Shown here one piece after another: positions 40,435 to 50,563 of a stretch of 64,000 nucleotides of DNA. How positions within the stretch are numbered: position 1 is the first letter of the stretch; the number at the start of each line of letters is the position of its first letter. Below the pieces are notes generated by a model that had not been told where the DNA came from, did not search any database, and saw nothing but the letters and a program-made list of their open reading frames with translations. The translations under genes and the position numbers were made by a program. Source of the stretch: Clostridia bacterium (lineage in GTDB: Bacteria > Bacillota > DAOUPZ01); assembly GCA_030625885.1 (NCBI GenBank), contig DAOUPZ010000004.1, positions 52,623 through 116,622 of the forward strand. The letters are read 5' to 3'.

Positions 40435-42100
40435 ACAATTCCATTATAATGGGCATAATCATTGGACGTCTTTTAGTTTTTTCGTAAAGATGCTTTCCTA
40501 GTGCATCACGAATAGTTGATTTAATTACTGACCATTCCACATTATTATTTTCTAGAAGGTTTTCTACTGCCTCTTTTGTAATATCTCTGGCTCTATCTAT
40601 TAATTCTTCAGACTCTCTTACATAAACAAATCCCCGTGAAATGATTTCTGGGCCTAATAGTATCTTTCCCGTTTGCTTATTAATGGTTATAACCACAATA
40701 ACAATTCCATCTTGAGATAATTGCTTGCGATCTCGAAGCACAATATTGCCTACATCTCCAACCCCAAGGCCGTCTACCAGCACTTTCCCTGCCGTTACTT
40801 TACCTGCTATACTGCCTTTTTTCTTTGTAAATCTAAAAACGCAGCCATTTTCGCCAACAAAAATATTTTCTGCTGGAATACCGGTATCCTCTGCTAATCT
40901 GGCATGATGAATCAAATGACGATATTCACCATGTACAGGAATGAAGAATTTTGGGCGTGTAAGATTCAGTAACAATTTCATTTCTTCGCGGCTGGCATGC
41001 CCTGATACATGAACGCCTGTGCTTCCTTGATAAACGACATCGGCTCCCTGTTCGAACAGTCGATTAATCGTTCTAGATACTAATTTCTCATTACCAGGAA
41101 TCGGTGTAGCAGAAATCAATACCGTATCTCCTGGCAGAATATTAATCTTGCGATGCTCTTGTAGTGACATACGTGTCAAAGCCGACATAGGCTCACCTTG
41201 ACTACCGGTTGTTAAAACCACAATTTCATCCTTGGGTAAACGATTAATTTTATCTATATCAACCAATATATCTTCGGGAATATTTAAATATCCCAATTCT
41301 GTAGCAATATTGATGACATTGACCATACTTCGGCCAACAACGGCTACTCTTCTTTCATGGTTATGAGCTGCATCAATAATCTGCTGAATTCGGTGTACAT
41401 TTGAGGCAAATGTCGCAACAATAATGCGCTCTTTAGCCTTACGAAAAACCTCATCTAAAGTAGCGCGCACCGTCCTTTCGGAATGCGTAAATCCCTCGCG
41501 TTCAGCATTTGTACTATCAGCCATTAACACCAAGACACCCTGGTCTCCGAGTTCCGCTAATTTATGAATATCTGCCACTTCTGAATCAACAGGTGTCTGA
41601 TCAAATTTATAGTCTCCAGAATGAACCACCATACCGATTGGCGTTTGTATTGCAAAGCCAACCGCATCCGGTATACTATGATTCATTTTAATAGGTTGTA
41701 CAGTAAAACAACCAATCTTTACTTTATCTCTGGATTTAATAACATGAAGACGACCTTTCATGGGAATCTTATTTTCTTTCAATTTAACTTCAACTAATCC
41801 TAGGGTTAATTTGGTTCCATATACGGGCACATCAATACGTTGAAGAACATATGGTAAAGCACCAATGTGATCTTCATGACCATGTGTAAGCACAATTCCT
41901 CTAATCCGATCCTTATTTTCAATCAAGTAAGTAATGTCTGGAATCACAATATCAATCCCTAACATCTCTTCTTCCGGAAACATTAAACCTGAATCGATCA
42001 ATATAATATCATTTCCGTACTCAATTACTGTCATGTTTTTCCCGATTTCTCCTAATCCCCCTAACGGAATAATATTAAGTGAATTTTGTCCGTTAGCCAT
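40433..42100 (-). CDS. rnj: Ribonuclease J
   Basis: This metallo-beta-lactamase/beta-CASP nuclease acts as 5' exonuclease and endonuclease in mRNA decay and rRNA maturation. THGHEDHIGALP (about 73-84) is the HxHxDH zinc motif and SGDYKFD lies near 175. TTGSQGEPMSAL and SGHASREEM belong to the beta-CASP domain, and a C-terminal domain follows from about 450. It has 555 residues; the start at ATG 42100 has AGGAGGTG. In position it corresponds to B. subtilis rnjB, next to tepA. Confidence 0.95.
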   Translation of the reverse strand: MANGQNSLNIIPLGGLGEIGKNMTVIEYGNDIILIDSGLMFPEEEMLGIDIVIPDITYLIENKDRIRGIVLTHGHEDHIGALPYVLQRIDVPVYGTKLTLGLVEVKLKENKIPMKGRLHVIKSRDKVKIGCFTVQPIKMNHSIPDAVGFAIQTPIGMVVHSGDYKFDQTPVDSEVADIHKLAELGDQGVLVLMADSTNAEREGFTHSERTVRATLDEVFRKAKERIIVATFASNVHRIQQIIDAAHNHERRVAVVGRSMVNVINIATELGYLNIPEDILVDIDKINRLPKDEIVVLTTGSQGEPMSALTRMSLQEHRKINILPGDTVLISATPIPGNEKLVSRTINRLFEQGADVVYQGSTGVHVSGHASREEMKLLLNLTRPKFFIPVHGEYRHLIHHARLAEDTGIPAENIFVGENGCVFRFTKKKGSIAGKVTAGKVLVDGLGVGDVGNIVLRDRKQLSQDGIVIVVITINKQTGKILLGPEIISRGFVYVRESEELIDRARDITKEAVENLLENNNVEWSVIKSTIRDALGKHLYEKTKRRPMIMPIIMEL

Positions 42101-42302
42101 TAAATTAATAACACCTCCTATTTATTTTAAAGCAAAACGATTTAAAACTGGATATTTTTTTGATAAAGGGCAGATAGGAGCAATCAAATCAAACCATTTC
42201 TAAAAACCGTCCATTCATTCTTAGCTTTATTATAATTTATTTTTTGGTTTTCCACAACTAATAATAAATAATATATCCTTATTTTGTCCGATTATATGTT
42301 TT

Positions 42303-43808
42303 CTAAACATCTTCCTTTAATAAATTATGAACAATCTCAGCACCCGCATCTATTCCTTGTGTCCCCAATAATAAAATAATATCGTCCTGTTGCACCCATT
42401 CTAATGCTAATTTAATGGCTTCTTCTAATTCTTTAGTATTTACAACTGAAATATTATGATTCTTAATAACACGATTATATACTTCCTCCTCATCATCAAA
42501 AACAATGTTTTTCTTAAGTACCCTGGATTCGCTCCGAGTCGTGATCAATTGTTTCAATTTAAGCCGTTTCGCCCAACGCGAAATCAATTCAGCGTTAATT
42601 TTATTTGCTTCCACGCCCCTGCTTCCTTTTAGAAAATTGACAATAATCAATTGCTTATAATCCATTCCCTGAATGGTTTCAAATACTGAGGTCATGCTGC
42701 CAATATTATGCGCAAAATCATCTAATACAAGAAAGTCTTTATCATAAACAATCTGCATCCTTCTTTTTACCCCATCAAATGATTCTAAAGCCTCACATAT
42801 AGCGTGTGGCATTAGCCCATAAATCAAACCCGCTAGAAAAGCACCTAACGCATTATAAATGTTGTGTTTCCCTAAAATATTTAGATTCAGGGTTTGGGTA
42901 AATGGCTTAATTCGTTTACCATTTAGTGCTGTGATTTCTTTATGCAATATCACATCACATTGACTTCCCCTTGAATGGAGTCTTATATTTTGCACAGCTA
43001 AATCAGCATCTACCCCCATACCAAACGTTAATATGTTAGCCCGAGTCTCCTGCATCAGATAATAGGAAAATGGATCATCTAAATTAAACAGTGCATACCC
43101 TTCCTTCTTAAGCTTAACAAACAATTCACTTTTAGCATTAAGATAATTTGTAAAGTTCTCATGAAAACTCAAATGATCTTTTGTAATATTAGTAAAAATC
43201 CCAATATCAAAATCTATCCCGTTGACTCGATGAAGTACCAATCCATGCGAAGAAACTTCCATCGATACCACTTCTACATGGTGATCGATCATCTCTCGCA
43301 ATAGACCTTGCAACTCTGGTGGATTAGGTGTTGTTGTATAGGAAGGAATAATACATTGATCAATTTTCCGCTGCAACGTCCCAATAATCCCACTTCTTTT
43401 TTTTGAATATGAAAATATGTGGTCAAGCATAAATGTTGTGGTTGTTTTTCCTGTTGTTCCTGTAACCCCAATCACTTTTAACTGCTGAGACGGCTTATCG
43501 TAAAAAGCATTCGCGAGTTGTGCTAATGCAACTCGTGCATCAGAAACAACAATCGTAGGAATGACATCCTTGATATCATCATCCTCTACAACGAGTGCCC
43601 CAGCCCCTCGTTTAATAGCTTCATTTATATATTGATGACCATCGACACGTAATCCTTTAATAGCAACAAATATATCTCCCGGTTTAACCGTATTTGAATC
43701 ATCTGTAATCCCACCAATTGGGCAGTCGTTTAAATGATGGCAATCTATTGTTTCTAAAGCACTCACTAGCTTTATAAGCGATGACACTTCATTTTTCCTG
43801 CTGCTCAC
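42303..43808 (-). CDS. Divergent MurE-like Mur ligase
   Basis: This is an ATP-dependent amide ligase of the Mur family closest to MurE. Present are GVTGTTGKTTTT (114-125), TTTPNPPEL (158-166), MEVSSHGL (183-190), the carbamylated-lysine region YLNAKSELF (K226) and GKHNIYNALGA. In the C-terminal domain the MurE motif DYAHTPD is DDFAHNIGS. The amino-acid recognition motif DNPR is absent (TTRSESR stands there), and KGHE is replaced by GTQGIDAG. A MurE joining meso-DAP or Lys in the usual way is therefore unlikely. The start is GTG 43808 behind GGAGGGG. It is located between dapA and RNase J. Amino-acid substrate unknown. Confidence 0.82.
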   Translation of the reverse strand: MSSRKNEVSSLIKLVSALETIDCHHLNDCPIGGITDDSNTVKPGDIFVAIKGLRVDGHQYINEAIKRGAGALVVEDDDIKDVIPTIVVSDARVALAQLANAFYDKPSQQLKVIGVTGTTGKTTTTFMLDHIFSYSKKRSGIIGTLQRKIDQCIIPSYTTTPNPPELQGLLREMIDHHVEVVSMEVSSHGLVLHRVNGIDFDIGIFTNITKDHLSFHENFTNYLNAKSELFVKLKKEGYALFNLDDPFSYYLMQETRANILTFGMGVDADLAVQNIRLHSRGSQCDVILHKEITALNGKRIKPFTQTLNLNILGKHNIYNALGAFLAGLIYGLMPHAICEALESFDGVKRRMQIVYDKDFLVLDDFAHNIGSMTSVFETIQGMDYKQLIIVNFLKGSRGVEANKINAELISRWAKRLKLKQLITTRSESRVLKKNIVFDDEEEVYNRVIKNHNISVVNTKELEEAIKLALEWVQQDDIILLLGTQGIDAGAEIVHNLLKEDV

Positions 43809-43865
43809 AAAATCCCCTCCTATTAGCTTTCTATTACTTTATCAATATTCAAAAGGGGATTTTTT
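43809..43865 (-). promoter_or_regulatory. Hairpin enclosing the ribosome binding site of the MurE-like gene
   Basis: AAAATCCCCT (plus strand 43809-43818) is complementary to AGGGGATTTT (43854-43864). In the minus-strand mRNA the second arm contains the GGAGGGG ribosome site directly before the GTG start, so the site would be paired. Confidence 0.4.
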
Positions 43866-43874
43866 GTGCATATG

Positions 43875-43940
43875 GAAAAACGGTTTTTATCCGTTTTTCT
43901 GAGGAACGAGGAAAGACCGCAACCTTCGGTTGCTGAAAGT
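43875..43940. repeat. Two small hairpins in the dapA/Mur spacer
   Basis: GAAAAACGG/CCGTTTTTC (43875-43899) is followed by GCAACCTTCGGTTGC (43919-43933), a member of the short hairpin repeat family. Confidence 0.5.
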
Positions 43941-43977
43941 GGAACGATATCCAAAGATTTTATACATTGTCGTAATA

Positions 43978-44009
43978 AAAAATAACCCCTGAAACACAGA
44001 GGTTATTTT
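43978..44009 (-). terminator. Terminator of dapA
   Basis: The near-perfect stem AAAATAACCcCTG/CAGaGGTTATTTT lies about 35 bases after the dapA stop and is followed by a T-rich stretch. Confidence 0.7.
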
Positions 44010-44044
44010 AAAAACAAGTATAATCTTATAATATCTTTATCTTA

Positions 44045-44926
44045 CTATACCACACCAAGTTCATTTAAGATTGAACGGATAGCGTCTTTAACTTCTTCTG
44101 ATGCTTCATAAAGCGGTGGACGTAATTTACCAGCATTAATTCCCATGTAATTAACAGCAAACTTGACAGGGATAGGATTCGTTACCATGAATAACCCCTT
44201 GAAAACAGGTAATAACTTCAAGTGGATCTCTGTGGCTTTTTCACGATCATTATCAAAGTAAGCATCAATCATCTCTTTCATCAGATCTCCTGCACAATGA
44301 GAAGCAACACTAATAACGCCTTCGCCACCCACTGACAAGATCGGCAAAGTTAATGCGTCTTCACCACAGTAGATCATAAAATCTTTAGGTGTCATTCTAC
44401 GAATCTCTGCAGCCTGATTAACATCACCACTGGCTTCCTTCACCGCAACAATATTCGGTATTTTAGCTAAATCAGCTACTAAACCAGGCGTCATATTTGT
44501 ACCTGTTCGCCCGGGAACATTGTAAAGAATAATCGGTGTACTAACTGCTTCAGCAATTGATTTATAGTGCTCATATAAAGCCTTTTGCGGCGGCTTATTA
44601 TAATAAGGCGTAACCAACAAAAACCCATCAACACCTATTGCTTCTGCTTTTTTAGAAAACTCAATCGTTTTCTTAGTATCATTAGAACCCGTTCCTGCAA
44701 TGATAAAAGCTTGATCCCCTACCGCTTCTTTGACGGCTTTAAACAAATTAAGTTTTTCTGTTTCTGATAAAGTAGGCGATTCTCCTGTTGTGCCGCACAC
44801 AACAATACCGTCTGAGCCATGTTGCACCAAGTATAGAGCTAACTCTTTTGCTGCTTCATAATCCACATTGAGATTATCATCCATAGGTGTAACCATGGCA
44901 GTTAGTACTCTGCCAAAATTTTTCAT
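44045..44926 (-). CDS. dapA: 4-hydroxy-tetrahydrodipicolinate synthase
   Basis: This enzyme condenses aspartate semialdehyde with pyruvate, the committed step to DAP, lysine and spore dipicolinate. GTTGESPTL (about 44-52), YNVPGRTGTN (about 133-142) and the Schiff-base lysine in VAVKEASGD near 161 are diagnostic. It has 293 residues; GGAGGTGG precedes ATG 44926. It follows lysC by about 160 bases containing a weak hairpin CTTCTTTA/TAAAGAAG. Confidence 0.96.
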   Translation of the reverse strand: MKNFGRVLTAMVTPMDDNLNVDYEAAKELALYLVQHGSDGIVVCGTTGESPTLSETEKLNLFKAVKEAVGDQAFIIAGTGSNDTKKTIEFSKKAEAIGVDGFLLVTPYYNKPPQKALYEHYKSIAEAVSTPIILYNVPGRTGTNMTPGLVADLAKIPNIVAVKEASGDVNQAAEIRRMTPKDFMIYCGEDALTLPILSVGGEGVISVASHCAGDLMKEMIDAYFDNDREKATEIHLKLLPVFKGLFMVTNPIPVKFAVNYMGINAGKLRPPLYEASEEVKDAIRSILNELGVV

Positions 44927-45084
44927 TATGCCACCTCCATGACTTATCCAATAACTACCCTCTGCTAACTCCCCATTCTAAACCATCCTCAAAATATCTT
45001 AAAACTGAAAGAAATAAAACCTCTTCTTTAAAAAGTAATATGTTGTTTTTCTAAAGAAGATTGTGCTTCTTATAAATATAAAAA

Positions 45085-46323
45085 TTATTTTTTACAGAAA
45101 TCAGAAATGAAGTGCTGGTGTAATGCCCTCAGGGATTTACCTGTATCTTCTCCCTTTATAAGGCATGAAATGGTAATATTAGAATCTGAAGTCTGTAAAA
45201 TATTTACATTCTCTTTATTAAGCGCTTCAACTAAACCAGCCATGACGCCCGGTATTTCTTCAATCGTTGCCCCAACAACAGAAATTTTTGCACAATCCCT
45301 TTTTACAATAATATTCGGAGCTATGGGTTTTAATACCTCCAATGCCTTCTCAACTTTTGTTTCTTTTACAATAAAGGCAACTTCAGTGGGCAAAACATTG
45401 ATCAAATCAATGTTTATCTGAGCGTCTGCTACTGCTTTCAATATTTCCAATTTAATATGAGCCGTGGATTTTTCTTCTTCTAAACTAAGGTGAAGCTGTG
45501 CAACTTTCGTAATTTGAGCAATACCAGTAATTATTCTGCCATCTTTGAATGTTGTTGTCTCTATTCCCTTTCGGAGTTGAGCATTTGTAATAAGCGTTCC
45601 TGGACCATCCGTAAAAGTTGATCTAATCCGCAGTGGAATTCCTTTTTGCATAGCAACTTCTACCGCCCTAGGATGAATGACCGTTGCACCCTGATAAGCC
45701 ATTTCGCATACTTCACCATAGGTAACAACATCTAAAATCTGCGCATCAGGAACTAACCTAGGATCAGCAGTCATAATTCCTTCTACATCTGTATAAATTT
45801 CGATTAATTCTGCATTCAAAGCAACCCCTAAAGCAGATGCCGTTGTATCACTTCCACCTCTTCCTAAAGTAACAACCTCACCACTTTCCGCTTGGCCTTG
45901 AAATCCAGCCACAATTACAATTTTTCCTTCATTCAAATGGTTCAAAATTCCCTCTGGTTTAATTTCAAGTATCCTACCATTCCCAAATTGATCATTTGTA
46001 CAGATACCCGCCTGACCTCCAGTTAAGAGAACCGCATCATAGCCTAGTGCTTTTAAAGTATTGGCCATCACCACACCAGATATAATCTCTCCACAAGACA
46101 TTAATAAATCTAATTCTCGAATATTTATATCAGAGTGAACACTTGTTGCTAAATCAATAAGTGTATCCGTAGCATATGGATCACCAGAGCGTCCAATTGC
46201 AGAAACGACAACAACGGGTTGATAACCTTGATCAATCGCATCCACAATACGCTGTGCTACCATCATGCGTCTTTCGGATGTAGCGACAGATGTTCCCCCA
46301 AATTTCTGTACAATCAAATTCAT
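45085..46323 (-). CDS. lysC: Aspartate kinase with two ACT domains
   Basis: This enzyme phosphorylates aspartate, the first step of the aspartate family pathway. VQKFGGTSVA (4-13) and GRGGSDTTASALG (about 151-163) bind ATP and aspartate. The ACT regulatory domains begin at about 262 and 340 and imply feedback control by lysine or DAP. The ATG at 46323 is 10 bases from GGGGGA; the ATG at 46332 is too close. The 412 residues are the class of B. subtilis DapG/LysC. Confidence 0.95.
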   Translation of the reverse strand: MNLIVQKFGGTSVATSERRMMVAQRIVDAIDQGYQPVVVVSAIGRSGDPYATDTLIDLATSVHSDINIRELDLLMSCGEIISGVVMANTLKALGYDAVLLTGGQAGICTNDQFGNGRILEIKPEGILNHLNEGKIVIVAGFQGQAESGEVVTLGRGGSDTTASALGVALNAELIEIYTDVEGIMTADPRLVPDAQILDVVTYGEVCEMAYQGATVIHPRAVEVAMQKGIPLRIRSTFTDGPGTLITNAQLRKGIETTTFKDGRIITGIAQITKVAQLHLSLEEEKSTAHIKLEILKAVADAQINIDLINVLPTEVAFIVKETKVEKALEVLKPIAPNIIVKRDCAKISVVGATIEEIPGVMAGLVEALNKENVNILQTSDSNITISCLIKGEDTGKSLRALHQHFISDFCKK

Positions 46324-46629
46324 TATCTTCATTCCCCCATAATTCTGATCAGGGCAGAAAGCAGCACCCTCACTTCGTTCGCTGTAGCAGGTAGGTTTTA
46401 GCTTGCTACTTTCTACTTTTTCATGATAGCGTTAAATAAACCGTTTCATTGTCATTATAAATTTGATTCTGCTGAAACACCCTTTTAGACTCATTCGCAA
46501 TCCATATATTGTACTTGTTATAATAACAGAACACAATATATAGATTGATTTTACTAAAAAATATACTTTTCTCAATGGAATCAAATTTTTAATTTCTTTT
46601 ATCTTTCCCTACCTGCTACCTGCTGTTTG
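46324..46629. repeat. Spacer upstream of lysC with repeat words
   Basis: This 306-base gap has the short hairpin-family motif near 46366-46384 (CCCTCACTTCGTTCGCTG), CTACCTGC and GTTTGCTG words at 46603-46645, and a possible promoter. No lysine riboswitch signature (AGAGGTGC...GAAGGG) was found. Confidence 0.45.
46508..46536 (-). promoter_or_regulatory. Possible promoter for lysC-dapA
   Basis: On the minus strand TTGTGT, a 17-base spacer and TACAAT lie about 190 bases before lysC. Confidence 0.35.
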
Positions 46630-46872
46630 CTACCTGCTGTTTGCTGCCTTATTTTTTATTTCTTCTACATTTTCTCCTACTAATTGATGGCAAACCGTTA
46701 ACACAGCTTGGTTATGTGCAAGCATTTTTTGGGCTACAACGCGCAGCTTTCCTTCCTGTGCTTGTTTCTCCCGTGGCGGTGCTGTCATAATAATATCCTT
46801 AATTTCAATATGATGCGCCTGTAATATCTCTTGTGCATCTGTTAAAAGATAGGAAATAACGTTCATACTCAT
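46630..46872 (-). CDS. Small conserved-looking hypothetical protein
   Basis: This 80-residue soluble protein has no motif I recognise. It is mainly helical, with a central TAPPREKQAQEGKLR turn. The start at ATG 46872 has GGAAGTGA 10 bases before it. It lies 38 bases after frr in the same direction, so it is probably the last gene of the rpsB-tsf-pyrH-frr unit. No membrane segment or signal peptide is visible. Function unknown. Confidence 0.6.
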   Translation of the reverse strand: MSMNVISYLLTDAQEILQAHHIEIKDIIMTAPPREKQAQEGKLRVVAQKMLAHNQAVLTVCHQLVGENVEEIKNKAANSR

Positions 46873-46910
46873 TAATGATTCACTTCCACTTTATAATATG
46901 TGTACTAATA

Positions 46911-47468
46911 TTAAACTTCCATTACTTCATTTTCTTTAAGTTCAATAATCTCTTCAACTTTCTTGATGTATTCATTTGTTATTTCTTGCACCTCATCTTG
47001 TGCCCGTTTGGCATCATCTTCAGAGACATCACCATTTTTTGTCATCTTCTTAATTGAATCATTACTATCTCTTCTTGCATTACGAATAACAACTTTAGCT
47101 TCTTCTCCATACTTTTTCACTAACTTTACAAGTTCTTTTCTTCTCTCTTCTGTTAAAGCAGGAATCACTAAACGAATCACATTACCATCATTTGCAGGCG
47201 TAATACCTAATTCGGATTTTAAAATGGCTTTTTCAATGTTGCCTATAGACGTTTTATCCCAAGGCTGAATCAATAACACACGGGCTTCAGGAATAGAGAC
47301 ATTAGCCATTTGATTGACAGGTGTTAGTGTTCCATAGTAATCAACTGATATTTTATCAAGCAATGATACACTTGCACGACCTGCACGTAAAGTTGATAGT
47401 TCATGCTTCAACGCCTCAAGTGTTTTATTCATACTCTCTTTTTGTTTTTTATTGATCTCCTTAATCAC
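46911..47468 (-). CDS. frr: Ribosome recycling factor
   Basis: This protein splits the post-termination ribosome together with [17 protein letters not shown] (about 32-45) and the C-terminal helix ending in [15 protein letters not shown] are typical. It has 185 residues. The start is GTG 47468 behind AAGGGGGAA, a few bases from the pyrH stop. Confidence 0.96.
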   Translation of the reverse strand: MIKEINKKQKESMNKTLEALKHELSTLRAGRASVSLLDKISVDYYGTLTPVNQMANVSIPEARVLLIQPWDKTSIGNIEKAILKSELGITPANDGNVIRLVIPALTEERRKELVKLVKKYGEEAKVVIRNARRDSNDSIKKMTKNGDVSEDDAKRAQDEVQEITNEYIKKVEEIIELKENEVMEV

Positions 47469-47472
47469 AGTA

Positions 47473-48228
<756 letters not shown>

Positions 48229-48342
48229 TTAAAATCAAAGACCATAAATCAATATAAAATAATCCTTATTGTATTTTTCAACTTATTATGTCTTTTATCC
48301 TTTAATTTTAAATTTTAAATTTTGTTTTTTTAAAAAAAGAGA

Positions 48343-48357
48343 CACTTTAGAAAGTGC
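48343..48357 (-). terminator. Terminator/attenuator between tsf and pyrH
   Basis: The short stem CACTTT/AAAGTG is extended by flanking G/C runs and followed by TTTTTTT on the minus strand. It lies 33 bases after the tsf stop, so pyrH and frr may be expressed by read-through or from a separate promoter. Confidence 0.6.
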
Positions 48358-48389
48358 CCCCCTTTTTTATCTAAAATAAAAACTATTTC

Positions 48390-49046
48390 CTAGTCATTGC
48401 TTTTTACTTGTGCTGCCACCTCAGCTGCAAAATCTTCTTGCTTTTTCTCTAATCCTTCACCCATTTCGTAACGTACAAAACGGCGAATATTAATATTTTC
48501 ACCAATAGTAGCAATCTTTTCTTTTAATAATTTTTCAATTGATTTATCAGCATCTTTAACAAATGCTTGTTCCATAAGACAGATTTCTTTAAAGTATTTA
48601 TCAATCCGTCCTTCTACAATTTTATCAACAATTTTCTCAGGTTTACCTTCATTCAAAGTTTGTGCCCGTAAAATCTCTTTTTCTTTTTGTACTACACTTT
48701 CAGGCACTTCTTCCCTGTTAACATATTGTGGTTTAGCAGCAGCAATTTGCATTGCAATATCTTTTACTAACGCTTTAAATTCATCTGTTTTACCCACAAA
48801 ATCAGTTTCACAGTTCACTTCAACAAGAACACCAATGCGACCGCCCATATGAATATAGGACTCCACAATACCTTCACTTGCGATACGTCCAGCTTTTTTT
48901 GAAGCAGAAGCTAAACCTTTTTCACGTAAATATTCTATTGCTTTTTCAGTATCCCCATTCGTTTCAACCAGTGCTTTTTTACAATCCATCATTCCAGCAC
49001 CTGTTTTTCCTCGTAATTCTTTGACCATTCCTGCTGTAATACTCAT
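48390..49046 (-). CDS. tsf: Translation elongation factor Ts
   Basis: This is the nucleotide exchange factor for EF-Tu. [19 protein letters not shown] (about 8-26) and [10 protein letters not shown] near 78 are diagnostic. The 218-residue short form is common in Clostridia. The ATG at 49046 follows AAGGAGG; the frame to 49130 would run into the upstream repeat element. Confidence 0.96.
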   Translation of the reverse strand: MSITAGMVKELRGKTGAGMMDCKKALVETNGDTEKAIEYLREKGLASASKKAGRIASEGIVESYIHMGGRIGVLVEVNCETDFVGKTDEFKALVKDIAMQIAAAKPQYVNREEVPESVVQKEKEILRAQTLNEGKPEKIVDKIVEGRIDKYFKEICLMEQAFVKDADKSIEKLLKEKIATIGENINIRRFVRYEMGEGLEKKQEDFAAEVAAQVKSND

Positions 49047-49069
49047 TATTATTTCCTCCTTATAATGCG

Positions 49070-49214
49070 TGTTCAAAAAGAAGCACGAAAGACACAAGAA
49101 GTTCAAGGCGGCAAAGACTTCGAGTAGCAAATCGTAGGATAAACCTACGTGAGCAGCGCAAAAGCCAAGCTAACGCAGAAATTCGAAGTGGATTTCGCAA
49201 GGACTTTTCGAACA
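49070..49214. mobile_element. 145-bp MITE-like element between rpsB and tsf
   Basis: The ends TGTTCAAAAAG (49070-49080) and CTTTTCGAACA (49204-49214) are near-perfect inverted repeats. Inside is a hairpin CGTAGG/CCTACG (49133-49149). No coding potential is seen. It is more GC-rich than the neighbouring spacers. Confidence 0.5.
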
Positions 49215-49319
49215 TCCTCTTATAGAAAATAACCTAAAAAAATTAAGGGCAAGCGTCCTAGCAAGGGCACCATCTATTACCCTCACTTGTACCCTTACCC
49301 TTATGGTATACTATTCTAA

Positions 49320-50078
49320 TTATTCAGTTTTTGCAATATGCTTATCAGAAGCTTCTGCTACTACTTGTTCCATAGTAATCTCTTCTTCATCTTGCTCGCC
49401 TTGTTTTCCTTCTAAAACAGCTTCCGCCATTTTACCTACCAGCAAACGAACAGCTCGTATTGCATCATCATTACCTGGAATAATATAATCTACTTCATCC
49501 GGATCACAGTTTGTATCCACAATTGCAACAACTGGAATATCTAATTTTTTTGCTTCAGCAATTGCAATTTTTTCTTTACGTGGATCTACAATAAACAATG
49601 CATCAGGAATTTTTTTCATTTCTTTGATGCCGCCTAAGAAACGCTCTAATTTTTCTTTTTGGTTTTTCAATTGAGCTGCTTCTTTCTTTGGAAAAACTTC
49701 CAAAGTGCCATCTTCTTCCATTTTTTCAATATCTTTTAGACGCTTTACCCGTTTTTGGATGGTCTTGAAGTTGGTAAGCATCCCTCCAAGCCACCGCTGG
49801 TTAACATAAAACATCCCGCAACGCTTCGCTTGTTCACGAATTGATTCTTGCGCTTGTTTTTTTGTACCAACAAAGAGAACAGTACCGCCACCTTCAACGA
49901 TGTCGCGAATAAAATAATAACATTCTTCAACTTTTTTAACGGTTTTTTGTAAATCTATAATATAAATACCGTTTCTTTCGGTAAAGATATACGGTTTCAT
50001 CTTAGGGTTCCAACGACGTGTTTGATGTCCAAAATGAACGCCTGCTTCTAATAATTGCTTCATTGAAATAACTGCCAT
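49320..50078 (-). CDS. rpsB: 30S ribosomal protein S2
   Basis: This is the small-subunit protein S2. [23 protein letters not shown] (broken here as the usual N-terminal block), [11 protein letters not shown] and [15 protein letters not shown] are hallmark segments. It has 252 residues with a short acidic C-terminal tail. It is the first gene of the rpsB-tsf-pyrH-frr group and has its own promoter. Confidence 0.97.
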   Translation of the reverse strand: MAVISMKQLLEAGVHFGHQTRRWNPKMKPYIFTERNGIYIIDLQKTVKKVEECYYFIRDIVEGGGTVLFVGTKKQAQESIREQAKRCGMFYVNQRWLGGMLTNFKTIQKRVKRLKDIEKMEEDGTLEVFPKKEAAQLKNQKEKLERFLGGIKEMKKIPDALFIVDPRKEKIAIAEAKKLDIPVVAIVDTNCDPDEVDYIIPGNDDAIRAVRLLVGKMAEAVLEGKQGEQDEEEITMEQVVAEASDKHIAKTE

Positions 50079-50186
50079 TCCTATTTCCCTCCTTCCCGTT
50101 TAGGTTTTTCCTCCGCTTCTTTCATCTTCTAGAAACACCTTTACAGGCACCAGTTCTAGAAATCCCAAAGCGTGTGTACTAAATGT

Positions 50187-50215
50187 ATAATATCATAATG
50201 GCAACAACTTGACAA
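50187..50215 (-). promoter_or_regulatory. Promoter of rpsB and hairpin-bearing leader
   Basis: On the minus strand TTGTCA, a 17-base spacer and TATTAT lie about 110 bases before rpsB. In the leader two TTCTAGAA copies (about 50130-50160) can pair and could serve S2 autoregulation; this is inference only. Confidence 0.65.
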
Positions 50216-50563
50216 GTTTATTTCCTAATATATCATTTGGAATATATTTTTTTATTCTTTTAGCTTTAATCTCACTTTTTGTCTTTTCCTTTAAGCTGAT
50301 CGCTAATAACTGATAACTAAACTTCAACCTTTATATTTAAGTTCAAACCATCTAATTTTTGATTGTAAATTTGATATCATATATTTATTGCAATCTATAG
50401 ATTTCCAAGCTAATAACTTAAATTATAGTTTTTTTATCTTTTATTTCCAACTAACCAACTTTCCAACTAACCAACTGCCCTCTGAAATTAAACTCTAAGA
50501 AAAATTTTTAATGCGTCCCCTATAATAATTTTATTTTTGACATTGGATATCTATATATAATTT
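50216..50563. repeat. Repeat-bearing spacer upstream of the rpsB promoter
   Basis: This spacer contains TTAAGCTGATCGCTAATAAC (about 50291) and CCAACTAACCAACTTTCC (50448-50465), words repeated in the 15.5-, 19.3- and 25.6-kb spacers. No gene is seen. Confidence 0.5.

Noticed and set aside
46324..46629. Lysine riboswitch before lysC
   Set aside because: The conserved riboswitch core segments are absent; the gap holds repeats instead.
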